DNA from: Phlegmacium glaucopus | Lineage: Eukaryota > Basidiomycota > Agaricomycetes > Agaricales > Cortinariaceae | Assembly: GCA_015039465.1 (NCBI GenBank) | Contig: MU130031.1 | Location: 131,470-195,469, forward strand | Direction of reading: 5' to 3' | Length of the DNA stretch: 64,000 nt | Translations under genes and position numbers: made by a program | Shown: positions 46,801 to 58,673 of the stretch, piece by piece | Layout of the letters: each line of letters starts with the position of its first letter | How positions within the stretch are numbered: position 1 is the first letter of the stretch | Notes under the pieces: model-generated | Told to the model about the DNA's origin: nothing | The model's database searches: none | Seen by the model: only the letters and a program-made list of their open reading frames with translations

Positions 46801-47324
46801 CAAAGTATTACAGTGTTTTACACTGTTTTACAATGTTTTTACAATGTTTACAGTGCTTTACAGTGTATACAGTGTACCATAGTGTACCATAGTGTACTAC
46901 AGTGTACTACAGTGTACTATAGTGTACGAAGTAATAATCCTGGAAAATAACTATAAACTGAATGACTACAATAGGAATCCTGAACATATTGTTAGGAAGT
47001 ATCAACATCTGAAACTATCAATGAAATCTAACGTTCATCAAGTAAACTGGTAATACCTAAAACATACCAATCTCAGACTTGAAAAACATCACAACAAATT
47101 GTCATACTATTTATCTAGTTAAGTCTAGTATCAATAGACGACGAAATTGTAAATAATGATACGTTAAAGGTCAAATTAGTTGTTCACATCAGTTGTGAAA
47201 ACTGGGAATGTTATAGTTAAACATCTAATTAAGTACCAACCCAATAACTAGAACAACTAAGTTAACTTCTTATTATAATACTTTTTAACTTATTAGGTAT
47301 CCATAAGTTGAAAGTCAGGATAGT

Positions 47325-47802
47325 GGCCACGCAAACTTCGCTGGATTCATGCTTAAAGGTTCCAACAACTTCTTTAAACCTTCCAATCGTACCGGTCTTC
47401 CTCACCTAAGTTGACGAAAGACCACCACCCTATACCGTGCTAGTTATAGGACCTCCAGGGGCCACGCAAGCTTCGCTGGACTCATGCTTAAAGGTTCCAA
47501 CAACTTGGATGAACCTTCCAGTCGTACCGGTCTTCCTCACCTAAGTTGACGAAAGACCACCACCCTATACCGTGTTATTTATAGGACCTCTAGGGGCCAC
47601 GCAAGTTTCGCTGGATTCATGCTTAAAGGTTCCAACAAGTTGTTTAAGTCTTCCAGTCGTACCGGTCTTCCTCACCTAAGTTCGCGAAAGTCCACCACCC
47701 TATACCGTGTTAGTTACAGGACCTCCAGGGGCCACGTAAGTTTCGCTTGACTCATGCTTAAAGGTTTCAACAACTTGGATGAGCCTTCCAGTCGTACCGG
47801 TA
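47325..47802 (+). repeat. 135-bp satellite-like tandem repeat, runs into the gap
   Basis: Units begin with 'ggccacgcaa' at 47325, 47460, 47595 and 47730, an exact 135-bp period, with about 5-10% divergence. The array is cut by the run of N and its real length is unknown. Confidence 0.9.
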
Positions 47803-48232
47803 NNNNNNNNNNNNNNNNNNNNNNNNNNNNNNNNNNNNNNNNNNNNNNNNNNNNNNNNNNNNNNNNNNNNNNNNNNNNNNNNNNNNNNNNNNNNNNNNNN
47901 NNNNNNNNNNNNNNNNNNNNNNNNNNNNNNNNNNNNNNNNNNNNNNNNNNNNNNNNNNNNNNNNNNNNNNNNNNNNNNNNNNNNNNNNNNNNNNNNNNNN
48001 NNNNNNNNNNNNNNNNNNNNNNNNNNNNNNNNNNNNNNNNNNNNNNNNNNNNNNNNNNNNNNNNNNNNNNNNNNNNNNNNNNNNNNNNNNNNNNNNNNNN
48101 NNNNNNNNNNNNNNNNNNNNNNNNNNNNNNNNNNNNNNNNNNNNNNNNNNNNNNNNNNNNNNNNNNNNNNNNNNNNNNNNNNNNNNNNNNNNNNNNNNNN
48201 NNNNNNNNNNNNNNNNNNNNNNNNNNNNNNNN
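47803..48232. other. Assembly gap (430 N)
   Basis: A run of N. It lies at the end of a tandem array, the usual place for assembly failure, and between the two copies of the segmental duplication, so the joining of left and right sides deserves caution. Confidence 1.
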
Positions 48233-48599
48233 AACTGGTTTGAACTGGACTGAACTGCTGAACTATTTTACCCTGGGAGGATGGGAAATTCCTACTTTTT
48301 GACTTGCTATTTTCTGAAAATTGATCTCTTGGTAATGTATGAACATTGTGAGTGATTTGGCAGGCTTTTTGGGCATAGAATAATGGCTGAGGAAAGAGGT
48401 AATGGCCACATTTGGTAAGTGATGACATTATATAACCATATATTAGCACTACCTATTTGGGAAAATATACAACATTTTCAATGTTACATATGAAGCTGAT
48501 GCTCATGAAAGTTTTAAAGCTTTTACAGTAGTTAATCAAGTAAATATTAAGCAAGTGCAGTATATTCTCAGGTATTTTTCAATAAATTCTTAATTTTCT

Positions 48600-48775
48600 G
48601 ATTTTACAATCAGTTCATCAGTTCAAACCGGTTAGTTTAGAACTGAACTGAACTGATTAGAACTGGTTCTAAATAGTTCAGTTCAGTTCAGGTTCAGTTC
48701 AGCTGAGAGGGTATCAGTTCAGTTCTCAGTTCAGGTTAAGGAGGTGAAGAACTGAACTGAACTGAACTTTGGTAG
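48600..48775. repeat. gttcagttc / gaactgaact repeat-rich element end
   Basis: Dense runs of 'gttcagttc' and its complement 'gaactgaac', partly able to pair with each other, end at 'ggtagccct' just before the CHAT gene resumes. Sequence just right of the gap (48233-48265) has the same motif, so one small element may span 48233-48775 with its left end in the gap. Similar 'gttcagtccag' sequence is at 63905-64000. Confidence 0.55.
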
Positions 48776-50763
48776 CCCTAAGTAGGTTCACCAACCTTGG
48801 AAATTCGTACTTACGTCGCTTTGAACAAAATCATCATAACCCTGATGTCCAGCACAGTATTGCTTCATATCGTCGGGGCGCTGAGGCCAATGGCACCCCA
48901 TCCATTCGCCTGACCTCTGCCAAGCAGGCGGCCAAACTCTCCTCACTCCATGATCGCTCTCAAGGCCTGATCGACTTCGCTCTTGCAATCCGCTTGCATT
49001 CAGAGGTCGCTGGGTTGGAGCAAACGATCCATCGCCGTCATGCTAACCTTCATGGCCATTCTGATCTTGTGGGATCTGCTGTGGCCACCGCTCTCCATTT
49101 CAGTAGACCTGATCTCGCACTTGAATGGCTTGAGCAAGGCCGTTGCTTGGTGTGGAATCAGCTCAACCAACTCCGTACACCAATTGACGATCTCCGCATG
49201 AAGAATCCAGCCTTGGCTGATCGCTTCATAACAGCTGCAAGTGCCTTAGAGTCGTATGGAACCCGTTCGATTTTTTCCAGTCCTTCTTCACATGCGACAC
49301 TTGCAGAAGACATTCGTCTTCAGGATGACACTCGCAATCATACCCTCCACGCTGCACAATATAGGCAACTTCTTGAAGAGATTCGGGCCCTTCCAGATTT
49401 CCATAACTTTCTTCAGCCATCTAAGGCCACTGACATCCTCTCCTCATTACCCCCAAATGGTCCAGTCATCATATTCAACATTCACGAAACGCGGTGCGAT
49501 GCCTTGGCTCTGAGAGCTGGGATCAAGGACCCTCTGCATATCCCCCTAGAAAACTTCAGTCTTGAGCAAGCAGAGCACCTGCAGAAGACCCTTGGATTCG
49601 ACCTACTCAAGCAACGGGAGGTGGAAGCTCAAGATCGTATGCCTCAGCGTGTTCGACCTTACTCATCATCCATGTCGTTCATTCTAAATGAACTTTGGTG
49701 CAAAGTTGTCCAACCAATTATTGAAGCTCTGAGATATTCTGTAAGGTGCTGTCCATTGTCAACTTAAAGTTTGTACTGATTGTTTGTACTCTCAGCTTAA
49801 TCCTTCAGGTCGCTGCCGTGTATGGTGGTGCCCAACCGGCCCACTTGCATTTTTACCACTTCATGCAGCTGGGGTATATGGCTCAGCATACAATCCAGGA
49901 TTATGTGTCTTCGATTTTGTGGTTTCATCGTATACACCAACTGTTCAGTCACTTAACAAGAGGTCCTCTGCCGCCTCTGCCTCTGCCAAATGTACCAATC
50001 TCCTGCTTATTAGCCCAAATACGCCAGGCCTTCCCTCAATACCCTTCACGCAAACAGAGATACATGATATCAAAGCACTGGTCAATCAATTTGCCATCGA
50101 CGCGCTGCTATTGGAAGATGCTGTGGCCACCGCAGACAAAGTGAAGGGAGAAATGAATGCTCATAGCTGGGTTCACTTCGCCTGCCATGGGATCCAGGAC
50201 GTGGACGATCCTCTCAAGAGTGGCGTCCATCTCCACGACGGTCGCCTGGAGCTTCTTGAGATCATGCAAGAGAAGATATCGAACCCCGAGTTGGCCTTCC
50301 TTTCGGCTTGCCAGACGAGCAAAGGCGACCTCAAACTGTCAGAGGAAGTTGTCCATCTTGCTGCCGGTATGCTTGCTGCCGGTTATCGTGGGGTGGTTGG
50401 TACAATGTGGAGCATTTCTGATTTACATGGACCGCAGTTTGCGAAGGAGTTTTATCAATATTTGCTCAAAGAGAAGGGGTCGGAGGGATTGGACAGTACT
50501 CAGGCAGCCTACGCCTTGGATTACGCAACGAGGAGGGTTCGAGAGACTCTTACGGAGGATGACGCCGCATTCTTGACATGGGTTCCATATGTGCACTTTG
50601 GTTACTGATATCTTTCTTTGTTTCGTCGATGTTGTTACAATCCTATATTCCCACTATTCACTTGTGTATCTCATGTTCTTCTGACAGGCAGCATGAGGCA
50701 GATCGGTCTACAAGAAAATAATAAATGTTGCGAACTTCAAGCCCCGCTTGTCAATTGAGCAAA

Positions 50764-51140
50764 CTAGCCCGTGTTTCCATCGATTCTTATGGTGGCGAGG
50801 TACTTTCGAGATGGGGAAAAAGGCGTATTGGTCCCCGACTTTATTGTGGTAAAAGCAACCTCATCCTTGTATATGGATCGGGTTTTGCTAATTGTTGGGA
50901 TCAAACGCTATGATGAGTCCGAGTCTCTTCTAGTCGCACACGAGCAACTGTTGGCTTACATGGGGGCATTTGCTGATAAGACAAAATATTTCGATGGGGG
51001 GCAACTTTTTGAACACCTTTACGGAATGCTGATTATGGGCAAACGTTGAAGCACAACGAAGAGGCAGTTATAACCATTTTTCATGATATGAATAGCGTCG
51101 AGGTACAGCAATTTTTACGAGATATCGCGATTCGCTCTAG
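50764..51140 (+). pseudogene. PD-(D/E)XK gene, broken right copy
   Basis: The first ~70 codons are deleted. The core is kept (VPDFIVV, MDRVLLIVGIKR) but the catalytic Glu of ExK is now Gly (VGIKR instead of VEIKR). A deletion near 51046 then breaks the frame after LYGMLIMG, and the end (DMNSVEVQQFL) is out of frame. Two extra codons (SE) follow DESE. Both the missing start and the lost active-site residue indicate loss of function. Confidence 0.85.
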
Positions 51141-51575
51141 TTACTGCTTCACTGTTATAATTCAAACCAAGAGCGAATATTAAGCCAATACATTGCACAA
51201 TATTTTAATTGGTCGGATCACAATTGAAGGGTTTGGAAATATTCCATGGGAAAAGAGAGTCGGCGTCGACATTGGATTTTTCCTTTAAGGGTGGAAACGA
51301 ACCTGCATTTTCCGATGTCAACTGCACACTCAATGCTGTATTTGTTCGCAGTAAAAGAACGGTGAACAGAGGACTAGTACCGCATGGATGTAGTACGCGT
51401 TATCGACGTGCCCCGTCACAGTAGTTGGTTGAGATTTGGCAAAAGTCGACATGGATGCCTGATTGTCGTCTGAAGAGACTGGCAGATTCAACGGTTTAAC
51501 GTTTAACGTTTGACTTTATGTAATTCAATATCATACAAAGTATTGACTACAGAAACCAGTTACTAGTATCTGGTT

Positions 51576-54500
51576 TTACTTGCGCCTCTGCCTGCCTTTC
51601 CTCTTCGAACTCGAGACAGGAACAACTGCAGTAGTTCTCGCTTGTTCTTCATCTAGATACCCGACTGCAGAGAGGTCATCGAACTGCTCAGCCTCATCAA
51701 TCGCCGACTCGTCCTGTTGATCCCATCCATTTGCACTCCAAATGTCCTCGAAGCTTCCTGAGATGGCTGATGCGATAGGTTCATCGAAAGAAGATGAAGT
51801 ACCTCGAATATCCTGTGGTACGGAGAAGCCTTCGATGAAGGCAGCAGAGTTATTGCTTGGGCCACCTGAAGAATAAGCGCTGATTTCGACTTGTTTGCGA
51901 ACTTGGATTTGGTCACCGCAAATGTCGAATTGGTGGCGACGGATGAGAGCATGATAGTGTATGGAAAGAAAATTGATGAGAAAGGTAGATGGAGCGAGGT
52001 AGAACATGTCGAGAGTTGGAACAGGTCGTAAATTCGGCTTCAGAAAGCCAGCTAAGTAAAAAGAAAACAGTTGTTAGTACGATTCATGCTGAAAACAAAA
52101 TGAAAAAAAAAAAAACTGAAAGGACGCACTCTCTAGGGCTAACAATGGGCTGCTTAATTTCAACCCAATCCGTTCTTCTCTGCAATGCCATGTTGCAACA
52201 GTACTTTCTTTCGCCACAAGCTCCACAACCAGAGAATCCGCAACCAACGATTGTTTATTACCATTCCCACCAGAACCCATTCCGGGAAGTGATATACTAG
52301 TTACACCCAACGCCTGAACCGAAGCTGCGGCTGCCGCCATTCCCAAACCCTGCTCACGAACAAGATGTTGATCCAAAGAGAGTCGACGAAGAGAAAGAAC
52401 CCCATCTGCCGGATCGAAAAGTAATACGTCTTGAAGAAACTGTTGCTGTTTGATTGTGTAAGTTTTTGATGAGATGGGATTGTTGGCGACGAAGTTGTTT
52501 TAGAATTGGGGATGAGTTGTTGAGGAAGAAGTCGGGGGGATTGTGAAATATTGAGAGGAGAAATGAATGTGAAGACTAGCGGGGCGTTAGGATGGTCTGG
52601 CGCTGAGCTCTGTCTAACACCGCGTAGTCTGATTAAAGGTGATAGTTCGGTTAATGGATGGTTCTTAACGACGATAGTAAGCAACGCTTTCAAGAGAAGG
52701 AGAAAGTAAACGTACTATATAACATCGATATTCCTAACCCTTCCCTCCAAATGGCTCGCAATATCTGCTTTGCCGCCATAAGGATTAACAGGAAATACAT
52801 GAACCGTGCGTTTCCTCGTCCCAATCGCCAACCACCGTCCATCCTTCGACCAATCAGCACCCTCCACAACAGCTGACGTCCGTCCTCGACGCAGTGTATA
52901 TACCTGCATCGAATTCAAAGCTTGCTGATGAAGATGGCCACTCCATCGTTTCCTCTTCTCCGTCTTGTTATTATCTCCTCGATCCATCCTCGATCCACCG
53001 AATACTGCAGAGGAAAGGACAACAGAAGCAGTAGGACAGATCTTGAATGTCTTCACCACATATCCGTCTCTTTGAATAACGGCTAGGCTCATCCCATCCG
53101 CTGAGAAATGGAGATCTGCGATAGGCTGGCTACGAGAAGACATGAACTCGTCAACCTTGACTTGCGGACGGACGTTGATGACAGAGGATGGATTCGGCGT
53201 AGCTTCAGTGCTCTTTTCCCCAGAAACACCAGCTGAAATCATCAACGGGGAAAGATCAACTACGGTGATATAATATCCATAACTTGCAGATATTGACGAT
53301 TTCGTGGAAGGTGCGACAGTAGTGACATGATAACCGGAAACGGAAGAAGTGTTTGAAAGCCTCCTTTCTCTCAATTTTTGAGCCACAACTTCATCACTCC
53401 CATCATCAACGACAGGAGCAGTATCGGGAGCACTCCTCGATACGAACCTCCCTCCTAGTCCTCCTGATACCAAACCCTCTCTGCCACGACTGGCTCTGCC
53501 AACATCTCCACCACCGCCAACCTTACTCCTCGCAGCCCCATACGCCATCCCACCCAAAACTGTCTCTCCAACCTTCAACGCCGCCTGTCCCAAATCAGCC
53601 TGCGTCATATTCGTCACCATTCCAAGATTCATCCCAATAGATCCCGATCCCAACCCTAAACCAAACGGAGTAGGAAAAGAGGATAAGCTGGAATTAGGAT
53701 TAGAAGGAGTTGAAGATGATGTTGAGAGTCGATGTTTTGATTTGATGGATGATGGAACATGGAGAGGGGAAAAAGAAGGTGATGGTGAGGCGTATGCGAG
53801 AAGACGATGAGAGAGTGCGAAAACGGGGTGAGGATTATCGGGGTGGTATTGTCGTCGATGGTGATTGCCAGAATTATCATGAGAGACGTCGTCGATAGAT
53901 AATCGGGCTAGGGGTAAAGGCTCGCTTGAAATAATTGGAGATTGGGGTGGTGATGGTTGGGATGGATGATGACCTAAACCTAAAGTTGCGGAAGGAGCAG
54001 CGGTAGTAGTTGTGCTATGATGAGGTAAGGGTGAAAATGGTTCAAGCGACGTTGATGGAACAATATGCAGAGTCTGGAATGTCATTGATGAAAGAACGAG
54101 TAAAGCGGGTGGTGAAGTCATGCTCTAGAAATTCAATTTAGTTCTACACAGGTAAGACGAACAGGATGACTTACGACGATGATGAAATAATCATTCGCGT
54201 TGAAGGTCAAAGTGGATCCAGGTAAAGTAAGTCGTTTCAGCAGTTGATGTTTTCGCAGCGAGTACAAGACGAACGACGAGTCCCATTCCCCATCTTCGAT
54301 ATAGTCCGTTTGCATCCTTGAGGAATCAAGAGTTTAATACCAACAAAAAGGGGTAGAATAAGATAAGACCCACAGAATACCAAGCAGAGGTCGGTCCTCC
54401 TCGAATGGATCTTTCATGTCTGGACCCGACGCAGGCAACAAAGCAGCGTGGATGACATTGACCACCATTCCTTCTTCTTGCTTTCTCGTAGAACCTCTTT

Positions 54501-54640
54501 TCCCATTACCCAATATCATGCTCCATTCTGCAGAATCAAAATTGAGGTTCAAAATTTCCGAAATCGCGCTCAAGTCCGAGCAATCCCAGATTTGAAGACC
54601 AACTGGGTAAGCGAGGATGAGGAAACGTCTGTACGTTAAA
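51576..54640 (-). pseudogene. BCAS3 gene, truncated right copy
   Basis: Copies of the BCAS3 exons from the EEDRPLLGIL region to the C-terminal RKGRQRRK. The large central exon (52715-54121) is still open with in-frame size changes. A ~1.9-kb deletion removed the start, first propeller exon and upstream Pro-rich exon (junction near 54669). An 11-bp deletion near 51957 breaks the frame in the SHQFSFHTLGED region, and about 0.5 kb is missing from the last exon (junction near 51748). A stretch encoding the Ala/Gly/Ser-rich part near 52275 is also shortened. Not expected to give a propeller. Confidence 0.85.
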
Positions 54641-54959
54641 GAACATAGTCAGCAGATGTTCTTTTTAGGAGCGTCAGACAACTAGTAATTCAGTCACACT
54701 TGTCAGAACCTGAATTATGCCTGTCACCGCCCATTTTGCGTGCCTTAGGTATAGTAGTCGGATGTTTGGCAGACCCGATACGGTGACCCGTGGCAGGCTT
54801 ACGACAACCGTCACCACAAACGCAAACGTAGTCTGTAGACCATGAATGGTCAGCGCTGAGGGGAGCATTGGATGGAATCCAAGAAACGGAAGTCGAGTTG
54901 GATGCGATCTGAACGCTGCCAAAAAACCAGTGCGCCTCATTTTCCTTACTTTCTTGTTA

Positions 54960-56060
54960 TCGCTAACGGTTTTCCAGAGAATCAGTTTCTCTGTGATCAC
55001 CAAAGATGAACTTGGGAAGCTTGGCATAATCAGGAAGCGCCTCGTCTTTTCTTTACAGAAAGTCACTGAATTAGCCTCGACACTGTCGCCGAAGGCAGAA
55101 GTTGGAGTTCCACAACTGCGTGCCCGAATCTCTTGGAGATCTATGAGCATGTGAACCTGCATGTACGCCTTACAGTTTCTCCTGTCTCACCGCTTAGATT
55201 TGTTTGCAGTTTGAACTTGGTTCACGCATGGTTCTCGACACTATACTACTGTCGTTGGTAAGGATAGCCCTCAGATGTACGGTCGAGGACGGAGGTTGCC
55301 ATTTTTCCAGAAATGAGGATACCTCCGACCCACAAACCGTTTTTGACACCGAATTATGTATCGCCGTTCCGCTTCCTTTCCTTCTCAACAAGAACCTTCA
55401 GATAATTACTGACAAGGACTGCCACTCTCCCTACTGTATAGTCTAACCCCCTCCCTGGCGAAACGAAGGGAACTGTCATTCTCGATGTCGATAAATTATC
55501 TCAAACCGGAAAAAGAGCTGGCCTGATTCCCAAACTGGAGGTGCCAAACGAAACTCCTCTGTGAGCTCTTCCTATCGCCAAAACCAAAGCTTGAACCATA
55601 CCTTTGCCCCCAGCCATCCATTGTCCAGCGGCAACAATAGACTAACATCTTCGTTGTTCTGGACCTCTCGCTATCATGTCATCTCTGCCTCCAGCCATCC
55701 ATCTTTAAGTAGCAACAAGGCCTCAATCTGGCCGTGCTCCTGGTTCATCTAGCCATCAGCACTCACAGGGACATGGAGCCGACTTGATTATCACCCACTG
55801 GGACAATGACGCACCTAACTCTCCACTGCCTCGCAAACAAGGAGCATGTGGCCGCGTAGCCAAGAGAAGAAAAAGGTCGTAAAGGTGTTGCCTTCGTTTC
55901 TTGTTATGTGGCGTTCACTAACGCCCTGTTTTCACAGAGACTTGCCCTCTGAGAGTTCCTCTCTCCCCGCTTCGCTGGATCTCTCAACTTTGACTCGGAA
56001 CTATTTGCTTCTGGCTCGCTTGGACGCTCTGGACTTTGACTACTTCGTGGTATTAGATTT
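54960..56060 (+). pseudogene. Decayed gene of unknown family (right copy)
   Basis: Counterpart of 34460-35530. The same pieces recur (ITKDELGKLGIIRKRLVFSL; FELGSRMVLDTILLSL) with separate indels, including extra bases near 55275 and a lost pair near 55510. No continuous reading is possible. Confidence 0.35.
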
Positions 56061-57552
56061 GTACATTAAATTCATATGCTTTCATGAAATTTATACATTG
56101 AATATGTTCAGAAATTCCTTAAAGAATCCATCTCCTGGCGTTGCATATATTCATAGCCGGCCAGGTATGACCTTGTTAGCCATGTATGCTCTAATCGTCA
56201 TACTTGAGCCCTAGATCCATCCTTGTTCATGCCTTGTGAGTCACCGTTAGATCTTACATGCACTGTTTCATGACTATGTATGACTATGTATGAGAGGGTA
56301 TTTTTTATGATGTCGCATTGTCCAGCTCCGGGTCTGCGATTATCCTAGACGCTTTAGATACACTTCGATATGATTAACCCTAAAAATATCGGTACGAGTC
56401 AGAATCATCAGAAATAAAGAAAGTACGCTTACACGGGACAGGCTCGAACAGGCTCGAACTCGAAAATTTAAAGTTGAGCTGCGACTGAGAATCGACAATC
56501 CCGCCTACGTAATGGACTTTGAAGCTTGAAGCATCGTAATGTCAGTTATGATTCATTTGTACGATGTAATTGACTCATCAGCTACTAACTGAACTCGAGC
56601 AGTGCGGGCAATTCTGGGTGCGAGGACAACCTTCAGTTCTCTACTTTGCGCCTAATATCCAAGTGCTTAGATAGATAATACTTGGAATTAAAGAGAGGGC
56701 TCATTCTGCTAGTTTTCGCCTGATGAGATAGACATAGACTCCGATGCGGGAGAGGGGTCATCCACCTTGTGACCATGAGATAGGTTTTCAACGGTGCATG
56801 ACCTTTCATACTTTCTGAAGCATCAAAGACGACAATACGGTAGTTGTCCTGCATTTTATTCACATTAGACATGGTCGAAGGCTCGAAGCTACCAAAGCAT
56901 CGGGATAACAGTTAGGTGAAACGCCAGTGAACACGCATCGCTAATCTATCACGAGAGCTCTTTCTGCGATGGAAGATGGTAAGGCAGCCTGCTTCATATC
57001 AGACAAAGTAGGGTTGTATTACACAGAAAATTGACGTGCTTTGCTGGCGAGTGCAACGCTATGTTTATCCAAAAATCTCCCCGTATCTGCGTATGAGAAG
57101 GGTGCTTTGAAGGTGTATTGTGTACTTGGCTTCGAGCCATCTGCAATCGTTTAGAGCCTCGCCAGGCCTGCGAAGTACTAGTGAATTTTATTACCTTCTT
57201 CATAAATCCCGTAGTCTTCTGGAAAAAATATTCTCTTGGGATTCTCGAGACAGGCCAAGACCGTCTCGTTGGACGGCATATGTGAGTACGCCAGAAGGTC
57301 GTTCGGGAATAGGGTGAATGATTCCAGTGAGAAATTGGGATCCTGGGTCTGGACGACGGTGGTTATCCAGCGATGTGCTGTCAGTGTTGAAGAGATGCTG
57401 GTAGGTGAGTACGCTCTTTCTGAGCAGATTTCTTCGACAAAACGTGTGCAGGAGTGTACATGATCGAGTGTACAATGATCTTGAGCTTGATCTTTGATGG
57501 TTTGGTCCGAGGCTGTTGTTTGTCTATATTTACTACATCTTTTACCAAGTAG
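56061..57552. other. Non-coding, shared with left copy
   Basis: Counterpart of 35531-37116. No gene recognised. It lacks about 165 bp present near 36250-36410 in the left copy. Confidence 0.45.
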
Positions 57553-57573
57553 GCGCCATCATCATTCCCCCCA

Positions 57574-58344
57574 ATGTTAGAGTTCTACGACTCCTCCCCT
57601 TGGTCCCTACATATACAACAGACGCGCCTAAAACCAGCTTGCGCTCTCTCCAAGTCACGCATCAAATGTTTGGTGTGGGGCACCGATGCGCTTGCGTACG
57701 TCCATTTCATCCCTACCGGCCTCTTTGCTCTCCATCTAGTCGTCGCAGATCAGGACGTTCAACAAGCTTCCACAGAAATCATAGAATATCTGCCATATAA
57801 AACTTGCACGTCCATTCCAGATTCCTATTTCGAACCCATTTTTTTCAATCCAAATCGGCCGACGCAATTCCCGCACTCAGTTCACCTCGAGCCGACAAGT
57901 CCCCATGACAAACGCAACATTGACGATCCAGAGATGATTATCATCCATCCTCAGTCCCAATTGTATCTCGACGTTCACGACAAGAGCCGCTCAGTGTCCC
58001 TTCCTCCGTTTCCGGGCACCATTCGATTCCCAACGAGAACTGCATTCATTGACTCGATGATTGAGACCTATTTGGACCCTCCTACTGGTCAAGTACATAC
58101 AAAGATGAAGGAGATGATGTCAGGGTGGATGTCATATTTTCTTCTATACACTCTGCGGAATCATCCACGAGTACTCCCAAATGGCGATCTCGAACCAGAA
58201 CATGCGGAAGTGTTACAGAGTCTTCGGCCAGAAAATCAGCCGTACTTTGAGTTCTTCACACACGGTGGAACTTTTGGCTCAGACAGGGTTGTGCATGTAA
58301 TGCGCCGTAAGGATGTACTGGAGAAACTTGGGTGCGCTCTCTAG
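57574..58344 (+). CDS. Gene X: conserved agaricomycete protein of unknown function
   Basis: An intact 256-residue frame from ATG 57574 (MLEFYDSSPWSLHIQQTRLK). It has no signal peptide and one moderately hydrophobic helix (FIPTGLFALHLVVAD, residues ~45-60). Conserved-looking blocks include PHSVHLEPTSPHDKR, DPEMIIIHPQSQLYLDVHD, RSVSLPPFPGTIRFPTRTAF, an LRNHPRVLPNGDLEPEHAEV block and ENQPYFEFFTHG. I have seen this type of protein as an unnamed family in mushroom genomes and know no activity for it. The reading frame has no disruption although most of the surrounding duplication has decayed. In the left copy 666 bp, including the start, are deleted. A further upstream exon is possible but not visible. 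Confidence 0.6.
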   Translation: MLEFYDSSPWSLHIQQTRLKPACALSKSRIKCLVWGTDALAYVHFIPTGLFALHLVVADQDVQQASTEIIEYLPYKTCTSIPDSYFEPIFFNPNRPTQFPHSVHLEPTSPHDKRNIDDPEMIIIHPQSQLYLDVHDKSRSVSLPPFPGTIRFPTRTAFIDSMIETYLDPPTGQVHTKMKEMMSGWMSYFLLYTLRNHPRVLPNGDLEPEHAEVLQSLRPENQPYFEFFTHGGTFGSDRVVHVMRRKDVLEKLGCAL

Positions 58345-58364
58345 TATTTCTCCTTTTTTTCTTG

Positions 58365-58673
58365 ATGGCCAATCCACCTCATTACATTAGAAAGTATGAA
58401 GAAGCACGACGTCCGCTTCCCCTACCTGTCCCTGGGAATCCTGAATTTTGGTTGGTCTTATTTAAGTTCTCAAGGTACCACTGAGCTGACTTGAAATATA
58501 CCAGGGCTCAACGCCGTGCCAATCGTCAAGTCGCAAGCCAAAAGTAATTTAACCATTGTTACAATTTGACTGCCTAGTAATCGTTGATTCTGTTACACAG
58601 GCGCTCGTACTCGGTATCGGCCTCTAGGGGGACAAGGTCCACCATCAAGAAAATCATTCGGCTCATACTGTGA
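58365..58673 (+). CDS. Gene Y (right copy)
   Basis: Same three-exon structure as 37264-37572, with both intron donors (GTTGGT, GTAATT) and acceptors usable and all exons in phase. The predicted 65-residue product differs from the left copy only at the last residue (Leu for Pro); other changes are silent or in introns. It follows gene X by 20 bp on the same strand. Confidence 0.45.

Larger units (their letters stand above)
44936..48775. mobile_element. Composite repetitive insertion in the TPR-CHAT gene
   Basis: Foreign, AT-rich DNA with no coding potential between the two parts of the CHAT gene. From left to right: a minisatellite of 'gtcctgtgggg' units (44985-45045), TAA-type microsatellites (45540), 'gagtcctacgagagtccaacg' repeats (45636-45690), a run of small hairpin modules (45950-46390), 41-bp and 135-bp tandem arrays, the assembly gap, and a right end rich in 'gttcagttc / gaactgaact'. 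No transposase, reverse transcriptase or matching long terminal repeats were found. Only a CCT is shared at the two borders. It is probably nested non-autonomous elements; the exact ends are uncertain. Confidence 0.55.
43980..50608 (+). pseudogene. TPR-CHAT protein gene, split by an insertion
   Basis: TPR repeats with a C-terminal CHAT (caspase HetF-associated with TPRs) cysteine-protease-type domain. Left part 43980-44935: seven to eight TPR-like units (LGNSYLRRFERTGDLQDIDC type). Right part 48776-50608: last TPR (NLGNSYLRRFEQ), linker helices (EWLEQGRCLVWNQLNQLRTP), a 55-nt intron (49741-49795), and the CHAT domain with GPLAFLPLHAAG, the catalytic His in WVHFACHG and the catalytic Cys in LAFLSACQTS, then GYRGVVGTMWSI and the end VHFGY. 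Both parts belong to one TPR register but are separated by ~3.8 kb of repeats and a gap; 20 bp of a unit are missing at the junction. As assembled the gene cannot make a full protein. CHAT proteases act in programmed cell death or peptide cleavage (family knowledge). Confidence 0.8.

Noticed and set aside
44936..48775. LTR retrotransposon
   Set aside because: No pair of long terminal repeats, no gag/pol motifs, no primer-binding site seen.
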